DNA of 64,000 bases from Atrina japonica (GCA_030159075.1 BROG01000462.1:310001-374000), one strand, 5' to 3'; positions 20,172 to 30,979 are shown, counted from the stretch's first letter. Notes: a model not told the origin generated them from the letters alone. A program made the numbers and translations.

Positions 20172-21257
20172 AATGAAATGCATCATATTTTTATTGAAAA
20201 ACATTCGTAATGATAGTGATAATGTTGAAGGATTTTCCACTTTTTAAAAAGGTATATTTATCCGGACACCTGTGATATCTATTTGTTGTACTATATTGAT
20301 AATTGGAGGCCCGATTCAGGAGACATGAAATCAAAGATACTGTGAAGACTGTGATTCTAATTCCAATTCAAATATTTATTGAAATTTACAATATAGAAAT
20401 TTTTATGTATTATACGAAATAACATGTATCAAGCTATACGTATAACAAAAAAAGAATGAACATATTATAAATGTATTAATATTCTAATATTGTATGTTAA
20501 TAGAGTAGATATGTTATCACTGGAAATTTACAGTGCCTAATAATAATAATTAGTAACAGTGCAGTATATAGAAGTAGTACGTAAAATGGTTGTAAAAAAT
20601 GTCAAAACTTTTGTGTATCTATCCGAGTGATTTCCTTGTAATGTCTTTTGCTAGTTTTTGAAAAAAAGTCTTGAATTAATATATTTTATAACAAACTGAT
20701 TCTATAACGTATATATTGATAGGAACAACATACCCTCGTTTCAATTATCAAAATTTAATCGTTGGGACTTTTTTGGTTTCCTGGAAGAGTACGGAATATT
20801 CTAATGAGATATAAAAAGGGATTAATTTTTTTAAAATTAGAAATGATTTAGATCTTCATCATTTGTGGGAAATATCGAATTAATATTCTTTTATGAGTAT
20901 TGGAGAAGTTCTCCTTTTTGTGCTCATTGACCGTGTAAATCAATTAACTTTTGGAATTGCCTTCGATTTTTTTAGTTGATATCGACACACTCAATGTTTG
21001 ACTGCATAGATACTGTAAATCATTTCAATATTTCGTCTTAAACAATGACTGAGAAAAGTAAAACATGTTTTGTCATTGTGTGTGTTTTTATAGAATAAAC
21101 ATTTTAAAAGCAATGATATATAACAGATATTGTTATTTAAATGAATTTTACTGCAGAAACCTTCGAATTTAAGCCTTCAATTAAATTGTACGAGTTATCT
21201 ATCTTAGTATAGACGTGCTACTGTATAAATATGATTTGATACTATTTACCTGATAGC
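20172..21257. other. 3' flank of the receptor gene
   Basis: AT-rich, with no coding signal. AATAAA at about 21,095 is the first canonical polyadenylation hexamer I see after the stop codon. Confidence 0.4.
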
Positions 21258-21528
21258 ATGATTGTTTGTTTGTTTGTTGTTGTTTAATCAATAATCTTGC
21301 ACTCATATTTAGACGTCGCCAAATGCCGGTGAAGGGCTTCAAATTTTGGCCTATGCTCGGCACTTTCAGCCTTTGAGCAGTAAGGGTTCTTTAATTTGCC
21401 GACACGTTCTGTGACACGGAACTTCAGTTATTACTTTCTCATCCGCAGGACAGGAAAGCAACCTGTCGCCGGCTGGACTCGAACTCACGACCTCACGATT
21501 AAGAGTCGAGCGCGCTAGACTAGATAAT
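21258..21528 (-). mobile_element. tRNA-Lys-like SINE with conserved central region
   Basis: On the minus strand a tRNA-like head (GACTCTTAATCGTGAGG-TCGTGAGTTCGAGTCCAG) carries a CTT-type anticodon context and a good B box. It is followed by a body with GTGTCACAGAACGTGTCGGC, GAGCATAGGCCAAAATTTGA and CGGCATTTGGCGACGTCTAA and an (ACAA)n tail at 21,260-21,290. The body recurs at 41.96-42.2 kb. This architecture is that of a core-domain SINE; the exact family is not identified. Confidence 0.7.
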
Positions 21529-21529
21529 C

Positions 21530-22040
21530 ATATGGTTTATAATATTCATTGATACAAACCAAACACACACACGCATGAGTGTGTATGTGTGTGTATTGCT
21601 TATTCAATATATATTTAAGGGTTTCTCAGTCAAATGGTGACATGGTTACAACGGTTTTAGCAAACACCCCTGTATAATGTACTCATATTCACTCAGGCAT
21701 ATATGACCTCTCGATCAATTGAGTATCCATAACATTTGGCAATGATATCACCATTGAAAATTCTAAACTATTTTAAGGCTGAGATACCAATCTCTTGCAG
21801 TTGTTAGTCTGGACGGATATTGGCTTTACATTCTCAGATTCTCAGATACCAAAGTATAAATCAATAGAATGTCCAGGACTTTGGTATCTGATATTTCTTT
21901 ATATATTTGCATTCCATTAATTGATTACACGATATCCATGAGCTCGATGAGGCGACATAATTTTAATATACTGACTCAGACCAACTTCATCTGTGTCTGT
22001 ATGATATTGACACTGCAAGTATGTTATTGAATGTATTGAG
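21530..22040. other. Spacer with short CA/GT palindrome
   Basis: ACACACACACGCATGAGTGTGTATGTGTGTGT at about 21,563-21,595, in two adjoining pieces, can fold on itself. It also contains the PLE end composite listed separately. No gene seen. Confidence 0.4.
21835..21893. mobile_element. Minimal inverted PLE end composite
   Basis: CTCAGATACCAAAGTATAAA-TCAATAGAATGTCCAGGA is the terminal piece of the PLE tail in minus orientation. It is joined at once to CTTTGGTATCTGA, the same terminus in plus orientation. Two element ends thus meet tail to tail within about 60 bp. Confidence 0.6.
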
Positions 22041-22560
22041 TATTAAATATTATAAACATAATACCAAAGTTATAATGCTCAAGACGATCGTTACTGTTAC
22101 AGCTGGTACCGTAATACCAGGTACTAGGTTTATGTATACCCTCGATGACTCAAACGGTCCACCAGCAGTGGCAACGACCTAGTGGTTATAAATATTATAA
22201 AATGCTACCAAAGTTATAATGCTCAAGACGATATCGTTTCTGTCGATTAGACTTCATCAGTTGATCTCCAATTTAAAAGTTATGTGTATTTCCTAAAGAG
22301 AAAGTGGTATTATACAAGGCCAAATAATATCTCTAAAAGTATAGCCAAAATCCGTCTAAGAGTAACCACTGTTAAGAATGACTATCTTAGCTTTAGAAAA
22401 AAAATTGAATTTAAATGATTTTAACAGTGCCAAATATTACTTTAGTATAAGATGAACAGCTGGTACCGTAATACCAGGTACTAGGTTTATGTATACCCTC
22501 GGGGACTCAAACGGTCCACCAGCAGTGGCAACGACCTAGTGGTTATAAATATTAAATTGT
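22041..22560. repeat. Composite dispersed repeat (AGCTGGTACC family)
   Basis: Units alternate: about 60 bp of the ATTATAAACATAATACC unit, a 92-bp AGCTGGTACCGTAATACC unit (about 22,101-22,192), a roughly 260-bp copy of the first unit, then another 92-bp unit (about 22,461-22,552). The two 92-bp units are nearly identical. Read on the minus strand they contain TTTGAGTCCCCGAG, weakly like a tRNA B box. Confidence 0.75.
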
Positions 22561-22758
22561 GTCCCTTTATAAAAACATTACACCTCTTCCAACTTTAAAG
22601 AGGTCAGAGTTTTTACATTGTACGTTGTATATTGTTTTGCTATAGTGGTTGTGGTTTTCACTGTGGAATATTTTATTTTAATCTTTCATATAAATCTGTT
22701 TACACATTGGGCAAATAAGATTATACACCAACAACACAGAAGACATGATTTATCTTGA

Positions 22759-22839
<81 letters not shown>

Positions 22840-23827
22840 AATGTAGTGATCAAGCTCTCGACGAAGTAAAGTCACGTGTCACGACATGCATGAAACACAG
22901 ACGATACGCAAATGAAATGACGTCAGTCAAACTGTGTTGTATTTAACATAAAAGTGAAAACACTTCAAATAAGCAAAATGTCATGAGGAATACTGTAAAC
23001 GTGGATATTATTGGGTGTTGTTAATTAAAACGATTTTCTTATGAACACCATACGTGGTTTTTTTACGCGATGTTACAACTTACTTTCCGCTATCATGTAT
23101 AAAATTATACTTCCATAGCTGTGGGACTGTAGGCAGGTTTTCATCGCGTATTTAATGTAAAAATCCCCCACGAATAAATTTCAACGTACTAAAATTAGTG
23201 TTTCTGACTTCAAGACAAAGGCGATTCTCGCCATATCCTAGAATGAAAATAAGGTGTACAATCTACATGACTAATGTCCTAAACTCGGGACCAACCGCAT
23301 TCTAAGCCATTCGTTGAGTCATGTATTCGATTACAGATATTGTTTGATATATTTGCAACCTTGGAGAGTTACGATAAAATGAAACCAAGTTACACAAAAC
23401 ATACTCAATTTCCAAACCTAATTCATAACTGTCATATCTCTGTTGACCTAGAATTGTGAGCATTAATTCGATTTGTACGATATGGTTCAATATTAGAAAT
23501 AAGAGACTGGTTGACGATTATGTATCATAAATTGCCGATTGAATAAGTTCGTGATTCATAGAGTCAACGTAGTGTGCATATATGCAGAGGCCTACATCAA
23601 GGATTTTGTCAAAGTTAACTATTCGGAGACAATAATTTTTAAATATTTTACTTTGGAATTTGCGATCACTATATTTCGTTGTATCAAATCAGGAATGTTG
23701 AAGTTCTATTTGGTAAAATGAATCTAGCATTATTTGAAAATATATATACAAAAACTCTCGAAGAGAAAGATGAGAAATAATGTGTGTACGTTGTGCGTTT
23801 TTAGATGTAAATACGTATTTTCCCATT
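22560..23827. other. Spacer, no supported gene
   Basis: Contains the AT microsatellite listed separately. Two 60-62-codon frames at 23,302-23,721 show no domain features. Confidence 0.4.
22759..22837. repeat. (AT)n microsatellite
   Basis: About 78 bp of AT repeats with one TTT interruption. Confidence 0.95.
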
Positions 23828-23965
23828 TTTCACAGATTTTCACCTTTAATTTAACGGGGAATGACTTCCTGGTCAACCCCCGATAAGCCTCGGGTTTGTC
23901 GTTCTAGAGTCTTACCTTCGGAATGAGATTCCTTTGCCATACCCTCAAAGTATGGGTAGGACTCA
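23828..23965. repeat. Dispersed repeat (ACGGGGAATGA family)
   Basis: ACGGGGAATGACTTCCTGGT, AAGCCTCGGGTTTGTCGTTC, CTTACCTTCGGAATGAGATT and GTATGGGTAGGACTCA recur in similar order at 40.74-41.03 kb, with a short copy at 40.39 kb. It sits just upstream of the large PLE copy and could be its 5' flank or leader. Confidence 0.55.
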
Positions 23966-24063
23966 CAGAGATTGTTTGGTGCTCCCCGGGTTGTCCTTCG
24001 GGACATTAACAATTTAACGTATGTACAGTCAAAAGATGACCAGTTATGGTATAAACATAATAA

Positions 24064-25050
24064 TGCTTATGTTCCCATAAAAATTGTCAGATTCCACTTG
24101 ACGACATTTTTGATAGTTCATTTTCAAATAATATACCAACAATTTCTAAATGTTCTGTCAAATATTGTAAAACATGTCATATATTAATAACCGATCAAGT
24201 GTTCACCAGCAATCTGACAAATAAGCATTACAACACCAGAAGCTGGGATCATCTAGACTGCAAATCATCTAACGTTGTTTATGGAATTGAGTGTACCTTG
24301 TGTGGTTTGATGTATGTTGGCGAAACTAAGGGGCCCTTAAATAAAAGAGTATCTGGTCATCGATTCGAGATTAATAAAGGGGGTAACCAAATACTCTATC
24401 GACATTTCAACTCTCCTGACCATTCCATCTTGTCTATGAGAGTGCGTATAATTGAAAAAATATACCACTGGACCAACAATCCCACCTTAAGTACCCCATT
24501 CCGTAGACAACGTGAAGAATTTTGGATTAAACAGCTTGGCACTGCATATCCCTATGGATGCAACGATAACATCCAAAGTGTAGGCAATCTATCAAGCCCA
24601 CTGTGTAATGGTGTTAATGTGATGGGTCTTTTTAATTCTAACGTAAGACGTAAACGAAGTCACGGACATCGTTCTTACAACCGACCCTACATACATGATG
24701 TCACTTTTTCATCTCTTTTACCTTATGTTAACAAAAAATTGGGTCATCATCACATTCGCAGCAAACTTTATTCTGTTCCTTTTACTAATCTCAATAAACT
24801 TTTTGAAGAAACAAGAATGAACCCCTACACGGATTCTTCAACCCCACAATACACACTGAACTCCATTATAATGGACATAGCTTATCACAGACTGTTTAAT
24901 CCTGCACGTGTTAGAAACGATGACTGTTCTGAACAGAAACGTCTTTTCCTTAAACTTAAATTTACAAATAAAGGCATAGACGCTTTAAACATTGGCAATG
25001 TTCTAAATCACAAAAAAGTCAGTCCTGTATTCCACCATATTTTAAACTGA
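24064..25050 (+). pseudogene. PLE GIY-YIG endonuclease domain (N-terminal part of the polyprotein)
   Basis: Open from just after a stop at 24,061. CSVKYCKTC at about 24,150-24,176 and ECTLCGLMYVGETKG at about 24,289-24,333 hold the Cys residues and the GIY/YVG-type core. The downstream sequence has R (NKRVSGHR), His (RHF, PDH) and the metal-binding-type Glu in RRQREEFWIKQLG, the usual PLE endonuclease pattern. The rest, to about 25,030, is the segment leading to the linker. The correct frame leaves this ORF by a single-base shift near 25,025-25,035, so the TGA at 25,048 is not needed as a recoded codon. Confidence 0.85.
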
Positions 25051-25795
25051 AGACCACGCCTTGCATTTCATATAGCTATACACCTAGCATCGCATCCAAG
25101 CTATTCAATTACAAACAGGTTTTGCAGTGCCTAGACATCAATCATCTTCTACACAACACTGTCACATGTTCATGTGCTTCATCTCCTTTCAAATACGATA
25201 CTATCGGGCATGTTATTACCGGCGACGTTTCTATTGTTGAAAATGAAAGCCTAAAAAATCTTATTTTAAGGGACCCTAAATACCGGGAAGCCCGTTCCTT
25301 TAATTGGCGTCAGAATTTTAGTTTAGTTATGGATTCTGTCGTAGATTATGCCAGACGATGGGACAGACATGAAGACATAGAACCAGACACTTTGTTTGAA
25401 TGGCTAGAAACCATACGACGGTTGATAAAATCTCGTATTCGAAAACTTAAAGGGACTATGAAATCACGTTATCCCTCTGTATTTGATGATCCAGAAGTAG
25501 TAACTGAACTGGATAGGTTACATGACCAATATGTACTGGTACCAGCAGACAAAGCCTCAAATAATATAGTTTTTATTTGTAAGGCACATTACTATAATTG
25601 TTTATTAGAAGAACTTGGGTTTAATACGAATTCTGGTAATCCTACATACACACGTAGCTCACTTTCAAAGGACGAGATCCTTCAAAATCACGTATCCGTA
25701 TTACGCTCATTTGGTATACCTACAACGGATACCGATTTCGAGCTACCATATTTATATTGGATACCTAAACTTCATAAAACCCCATATAAAGCAAA
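25031..25795 (+). pseudogene. PLE CxC linker and RT N-terminal region
   Basis: The frame enters at about 25,031 with the PCISYSYTPSIASKLFNY context, then HNTVTCSCASSPFKYDTIGH at about 25,155-25,210, the CxC linker motif, and GDVSIVENESLKNLI. The RT part begins with YVLVPADKASNNIVFICK (about 25,529-25,580) and LPYLYWIPKLHKTPYKAK (about 25,742-25,795), both conserved in PLE RTs. Another frameshift falls around 25,795. Confidence 0.85.
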
Positions 25796-26770
25796 GATAC
25801 ATAGCAGGATCCAGCAAATGTTCTACCAAACCTTTATCTTTACTCCTTACCAAGATATTGACAGCCGTTAAGGAGAAACTTCAACAATACTGTACAGTTG
25901 CTTATTCCAGAAGCGGTGTAAATCAGATGTGGATACTTAAAAATTCTAAACAGCTTTTAGAAAATTTGAAGGCACACAATTTTTCTCGAATTCACGGTAT
26001 CAAAACTTAAAGGTGGTACCCGAAAATTTAAATATCTAGTGATTGGCTATCAGGATACTTATTTCGTCAAACACCACTCTGATTCTACACATAAATATAC
26101 TGAAGTTGATATTAAAAACATGCTGGAATTTCTAATAGACAATATATTTGTAATGTTCGGAGACGTGGTCTTTCAACAAACTGTCGGCATTCCAATGGGA
26201 ACCAATTGTGCTCCTTTATTGGCCGACCTGTTCCTTTATTCATACGAAGCAGACTTCATTCAGAAACTGCTGAATCAAAAGAAGAAAAAGTTAGCGGTGT
26301 CCTTTAATTTGACATTTAGATATATCGACGATGTTTTGTCAATTAATAATGACAATTTTCATACATATGTCAATGCGATACATCCCAGCCAACTAGAAAT
26401 TAAAGATACAACAGAATCAAGCACACACGCTTCATACTTAGACATATTACTTAATGTAAACACAGACGGGAAATTAGCAACGAAGCTATACGATAAACGC
26501 GACGATTTCGGCTTTCCCATCGTAAATTTTCCACATTTAAGTAGTAATATCCCTCAATCACCCGCATATGGAGTTTATATTTCACAAATGATCCGATATG
26601 CCAGGGCGTGCACAACATATGAAGATTTTCATATACAGAGGTAAACTACTCACTGACAAATTATTGACACAGGGATATCGAAAACCGCGTTTAATGTCAA
26701 CGTTCCGCAAGTTTTACGGTCGGTATAATAGTCTTGTTTGCGACTACTCTGTTTCATTAAGTGAAATGTT
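25796..26770 (+). pseudogene. PLE reverse transcriptase, palm and thumb
   Basis: Frames at 25,797-26,010 and 26,039-26,644 carry AGSSKCSTKPLSLLLTK, YSRSGVNQMWILKNS, GIPMGTNCAPLLADLF and FRYIDDVLSINN (catalytic Asp pair, about 26,319-26,354). The block with the first catalytic Asp (DFSTLYTTIP in the other copies) is deleted at about 26,008-26,015, where two sites are joined directly. The end continues in another frame after an extra T near 26,628. Confidence 0.87.
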
Positions 26771-26797
26771 GAGTTGCCTTTACGTTGGCGGTTGTTG

Positions 26798-27016
26798 AGA
26801 CGTCTGTACCAATTGTGACGAGGATAAACTCCTCACGTGTTTCATTGGACTTGACTGTGGACTCACGGCGGGTGTGACCGGTCGATAGGGGATGCTTACT
26901 CCTCCATGGCACCTGATCCCACCTCTTGGTTTCCAGAGGTCCGTGTTTGTCCATTTTTACCGGATTTGTATCTATGTCCTGGACATTCTATTGATTTATG
27001 CTTTGGTATCTGAGGT
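26798..27016 (+). mobile_element. PLE 3' tail attached to its coding region
   Basis: Runs on directly from the RT 3' end: GAGACGTCTGTACCAATTGT, CTCACGTG, GGACT-TGACTGTGGACTCACGG, GTGACCGGTCGATAGGGGAT, CTCCTCCATGGCACCTGATC, CCAGAGGTCCGTGTTTGTCC and CTTTGGTATCTGAG. This copy and the one at 60.64-60.98 kb identify the dispersed 220-bp repeat as the element's 3' region. Confidence 0.85.
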
Positions 27017-27122
27017 TTTTATATTCTATTAGTCATGATTTGAGAAACAGTGTCATCATTCCAAAGAATGAACTGAATGTAGACTAAAAGTGTTCGTTAG
27101 TTTAATAACAATGGCCGCTATC

Positions 27123-27236
<114 letters not shown>

Positions 27237-27299
27237 ACAGGTAACTCGGCATTCAGTGAAACATAATATTCTGAAACAATGCCATAATACGGGACTTTG

Positions 27300-27540
27300 A
27301 TATCAAACGCGATCCCTGATATCCCTGTGTCAACATCTTATCAGGAAGTAATTTGTCTCTGTAAATGAAATATACAAATCAGTGAAAAGAGGAGAAATAC
27401 AAACCACTGGGAAATCCAGAGGTAAGAAAAATACAATAACAGAGTAAACGTCCCATGTCGACCGGTCACACCCGTTGTCAATTCGTTCAAAATTGGTGGC
27501 GAACACAATCGGTATAAACCGATCAACAACCAATATAGAA
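27300..27540 (-). mobile_element. Rearranged PLE fragment (tail placed upstream of coding end)
   Basis: GATATCCCTGTGTCAACATC and GTCTCTGTAAATGAAATAT (27,318-27,373) match the reverse complement of the RT 3' coding end. GGAAATCCAGAGGT, CATGTCGACCGGTCACACCC and a degraded remainder to about 27,535 are minus-oriented tail. For a minus-strand element the tail should lie at lower coordinates than the coding end. Here it lies at higher ones, as in a tandem or pseudo-LTR arrangement. Confidence 0.65.
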
Positions 27541-27544
27541 AATG

Positions 27545-28039
27545 TCAAAGATGATGGAACAACATGGTTGGAAATTAATACTACTATAAAGTTCGAACAA
27601 AATTGCGAAGACTTTCATTTACTGCTTTGCGACAAAGATTGATTAAATTACTATATTGCAACTTTGAAGGTAAACTGGGAAATCAATGTCGGGATTCTCT
27701 AATTACTGGTGCGATTGCATACTTTAATATTTTAAGTTAAAAAAACGACGTGTTCTTGAACAGGATAATTATATCGATGCAATGCACATACCTCAATATA
27801 TATCCTTATTTTGTAGAATGAAAAATGCATGGTATGATATAACTATGTTCGAAAGGACTGATGTGGTGGCTTATTGATCTCGACAGAAGTCTCCAACTAA
27901 GTTAAACGCTTTTTAAAACATATTATATCTGCTTTTTTTCTCTTTTAGGGTTCCGTTATATTTGTGTAGTTAAAGCATTTAAAAGTATTTTGTTGTTCAC
28001 TTATTTTGCAACTGTTGGTTTGTTGTTTGTCTTTCTTTC
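27545..28039. other. Spacer, nothing recognised
   Basis: AT-rich sequence with no coding signal or clear repeat. Confidence 0.4.
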
Positions 28040-29415
28040 AACGACGTATTAGGTCCTGTTTCAACCACTTGTTATGTTTTGTTTCATTTCAACCACCTGT
28101 TATATTCTATTTCAACCACGTGTTATGTTCCATTTCAACCACGTGGTAAGTTCTATTTCAACCTCTGATCATGGTCTATGTTAACCACTCGTTATTGATT
28201 ATTACAACCACTTCTTATGTTCTATTACAGCCACTTGTTATGTTCTATTTCAACCACTTCTTATGTTCTATTACAGCCACTTCTTATGTTCTATTACAAC
28301 CACTTGTTATGTGCTATTTCAACCACTTGTTATGTTCTATTACAGCCACTTGTTATGTTCTATTACAGCCACTTGATATGTTCTATTACAGCCACTTGAT
28401 ATGTTCTATTACAGCCACTTCTTATGTTCTATTTCAACCTCTGGTCATGTTCTATGTTAACCACTCGTTATTGATTATTACAACCACTTCTTATGTTCTA
28501 TTACAGCCACTTGTTATGTTCTATTTCAACCTCTGGTCATGTTCTATGTTAACCACTCGTTATTGATTATTACAACCACTTCTTATATTCTATTATAGCC
28601 ACTTGTTATGTTCTATTTCAACCTCTGGTCATGTTCTATGTTAACCACTCGTTATTGATTATTACAACCACTTGTTATGTTCTATTACAACCACTTGTTA
28701 TGTTCTATTTCAACTACTTGTTCTGTTCGATATTACCTCTGATTATTTTCTATTTCAACCACTCATTATTGTCATTCAAACCACTATGTTCTCTTTCAAT
28801 TGCTTCTTATGTTCTATTCCAACCACGTTTTATGTTCTATTTCAATCACTTTTTATGTTCTATTTCAACCACGTTTTATGTTCTGTTTCAACCACTTTTT
28901 GTTCTATTTCAACCACGTTTGATTTTCTATTTCAACCACTTTTATGTTCTTTTCCAACCACGTTTTATGTTCTATTTCAACCACTTTTTATATTCTATTT
29001 CAACCACGTTTTATGTTCTGTTTCAACCACTTTTTTTTCTATTTCAACCACGTTTGATTTTCTATTTCAACCACTTTTATGTTCTATTTCAACCACCTGT
29101 TATGTTCTATTTCAACCAGTTTTTATATTCTATTTCACCACTTTTTATGTTCTTTTATAACCACTTGTTATGTTCTATTTCAACTACTTTTTATGTTCTA
29201 TTTCAACCATATTTATTTCAACCGCTTGTATTTTGTGTCAGTTACTTACTTTTTATTTTTTGACTACCTGTTTTGCTCTGTTTCCGCCAATTGTTATGCG
29301 TCATTTCAACTACTCGTTACTGTCTATTACAACCACTCCTTATGTTATATTTCAACCACTTTTGTATTTTGTGTCAGTTACTTTTTATGAAATACTTCAA
29401 CTACCTGTTATGCAT
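28040..29415. repeat. 23-bp minisatellite with 92-bp higher-order unit
   Basis: Variants of TTATGTTCTATTTCAACCAC plus TTG (23 bp) repeat for about 1.4 kb. The landmark TCATGTTCTATGTTAACCAC recurs at about 28,443, 28,535 and 28,627, a 92-bp step of four units. The array degrades after about 29,200. Long plus-strand frames here (up to 210 codons) are by-products of the repeat. Confidence 0.95.
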
Positions 29416-30404
29416 CATGCGCTGAAAGGATGTTGCGACACTGCTGCCCCCTAGAGGTTCAGGAAGGGGAGGATAACTATGCATACAAAGTCAACCATAA
29501 TAAAACAACTAATTAGACTTGCATAAGCGGAATAAAAACAACTGAATTGCTGAAATAATCCGATTTATTCTTGACGTGAATAAATACCGTTATGTACTAC
29601 TTTAACTTTTTTTTACGTTTAGATACTTTGATTACACACTATATTTCTCAAATGCATTGTATCAAGACATACACATTCCTTACTGTTTTTACAATACTTT
29701 CACGTGTAAGAATACAAGATACGTTTTAGCATTACTGACAATTGGTTTTGTTTTTAGTGAAACTGATACACTCAAATTCAAATACTTAGACATAGTTACC
29801 CCGATGTCCAACTCAACTCTAATTCTACGCATAAATAACCTGAATTCGATATAAAACGATTCTGGAATTTGTAATAGACAAAAGATGAAGGACCTTTATA
29901 CAAACATTTAGTGTTTTGCGTACAATCTCGCGCAGGGTGTATGATGTCACTGTATTACGCCTAATAATCATAATTGTGGTTAACAGAATAGACGACCAAT
30001 ATGTCACTTATATCGATTTAATTGAAAGCTTGAAGTTGAATAAGAGGATATCAAGCGTAATGACAATGTTTCATCTCATATACATTTCTGCAGATTTACA
30101 TATTCTCAAAACTCTTCCGTTGATTTTTTTTTATTTACAGGTTTGAGGTTGTTTTATATCTCGTTCAATAGTGATTTTTTTTAAATTGTAATCTTTGAAC
30201 ATAACCACTTTGGGGTGACCCCATCAAATTCTAGGATGGCTCAGTGATATTTTTTCATATTTTAACAGTAAATGTGCTCAATACATTATATATAAAATAG
30301 CGATACAGGATAATGTAGAACGTAATTAGGTCCCTCGTCCTTTGATTCTGGTTTCACAAAACGGCGGCCAGTGTTTTTCTTAGTACAGATTCTCAAAAAA
30401 AAAA
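29416..30404. other. Spacer, nothing recognised
   Basis: AT-rich. Short frames at 29,657-30,146 show no features. Confidence 0.4.
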
Positions 30405-30505
30405 AATCAACTTAGGTACCAGCAGGGATCAAACCCTTGCTGATAACAAGTGGGAGACTCCATGATTCAAAGAGTGATGCTCTAACCAATAAACCACGGA
30501 GACTC
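30405..30505 (-). repeat. tRNA-derived SINE head
   Basis: Read on the minus strand it contains TTATTGGTTAGAGCATCACT and CAAGGGTTTGATCCCTGCTG, with A-box-like and B-box-like spacing. The element is followed on that strand by a run of Ts. It is not an intact tRNA gene because the stems do not close. A partial relative lies at 53.63-53.71 kb. Confidence 0.55.
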
Positions 30506-30975
30506 TACTTGGGCCCCACATCCTTAAATGCAAATTGATGAATACAAATAATATGAGTTATCCTTCTTTAAAGACATCAATTTCAATCTGCACTAAAACT
30601 GGTATTAAATACAGAGCTGTACCTATCTATGAGAACTCTAATTCAATTTATAATGCAAGTTTGCATTTGAAACAATCAAAGATTCTTATTAAGATTTATG
30701 TTTAGAGACTTCATTGATTCGAGACTTGATTTGGTTTCTTTAGCTTTCATTCCACATCTATTACTATACTTCATTATCAGTTTGTGTCCCAGAGAACAAT
30801 GAAATTGACAAGCAAATTCAATTTGTATCCAGACCAAAGCACAAATTTCAACCTACACGATAAGTTGATTGTAAATTGTATATATAGAGTGGAACCTCGA
30901 TTTTTTCACCATAATGATTAACTCTAATCGGTCTGATTACCGAGGTGATCTCTTAGGAGAGGGTCTGGATATATT
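30505..30975. other. Spacer, nothing recognised
   Basis: AT-rich sequence without gene or repeat signal. Confidence 0.4.
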
Positions 30976-30979
30976 TGAT

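Larger units (their letters stand above)
24064..27016 (+). mobile_element. Penelope-like retroelement, Naiad type (near full length, inactive)
   Basis: The domain order is an N-terminal GIY-YIG endonuclease, a linker with a CxC motif, and a C-terminal reverse transcriptase, followed by a roughly 220-bp 3' tail (about 26,798-27,016). An endonuclease placed before the RT, with a CxC linker, is the published hallmark of the Naiad/Chlamys PLE clade, and presence of the endonuclease Cys/His residues favours Naiad. At least four frameshifts and a deletion that removes RT motif A show it is dead. A (TA)n tract begins about 110 bp downstream. The 5' boundary is not certain. Confidence 0.88.

Noticed and set aside
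25030..25060. Selenocysteine UGA in the PLE (reported for some clam Naiads)
   Set aside because: The TGA at 25,048 lies after a frameshift. The neighbouring frame carries the conserved sequence through without needing recoding.
28171..29454. Plus-strand frames up to 210 codons
   Set aside because: They are by-products of the 23-bp minisatellite, with the same period in several frames.
30405..30505. Intact tRNA gene
   Set aside because: A- and B-box-like strings exist, but the acceptor and other stems do not pair. It is best read as a SINE head. The same holds at 46.27-46.47 and 53.63 kb.
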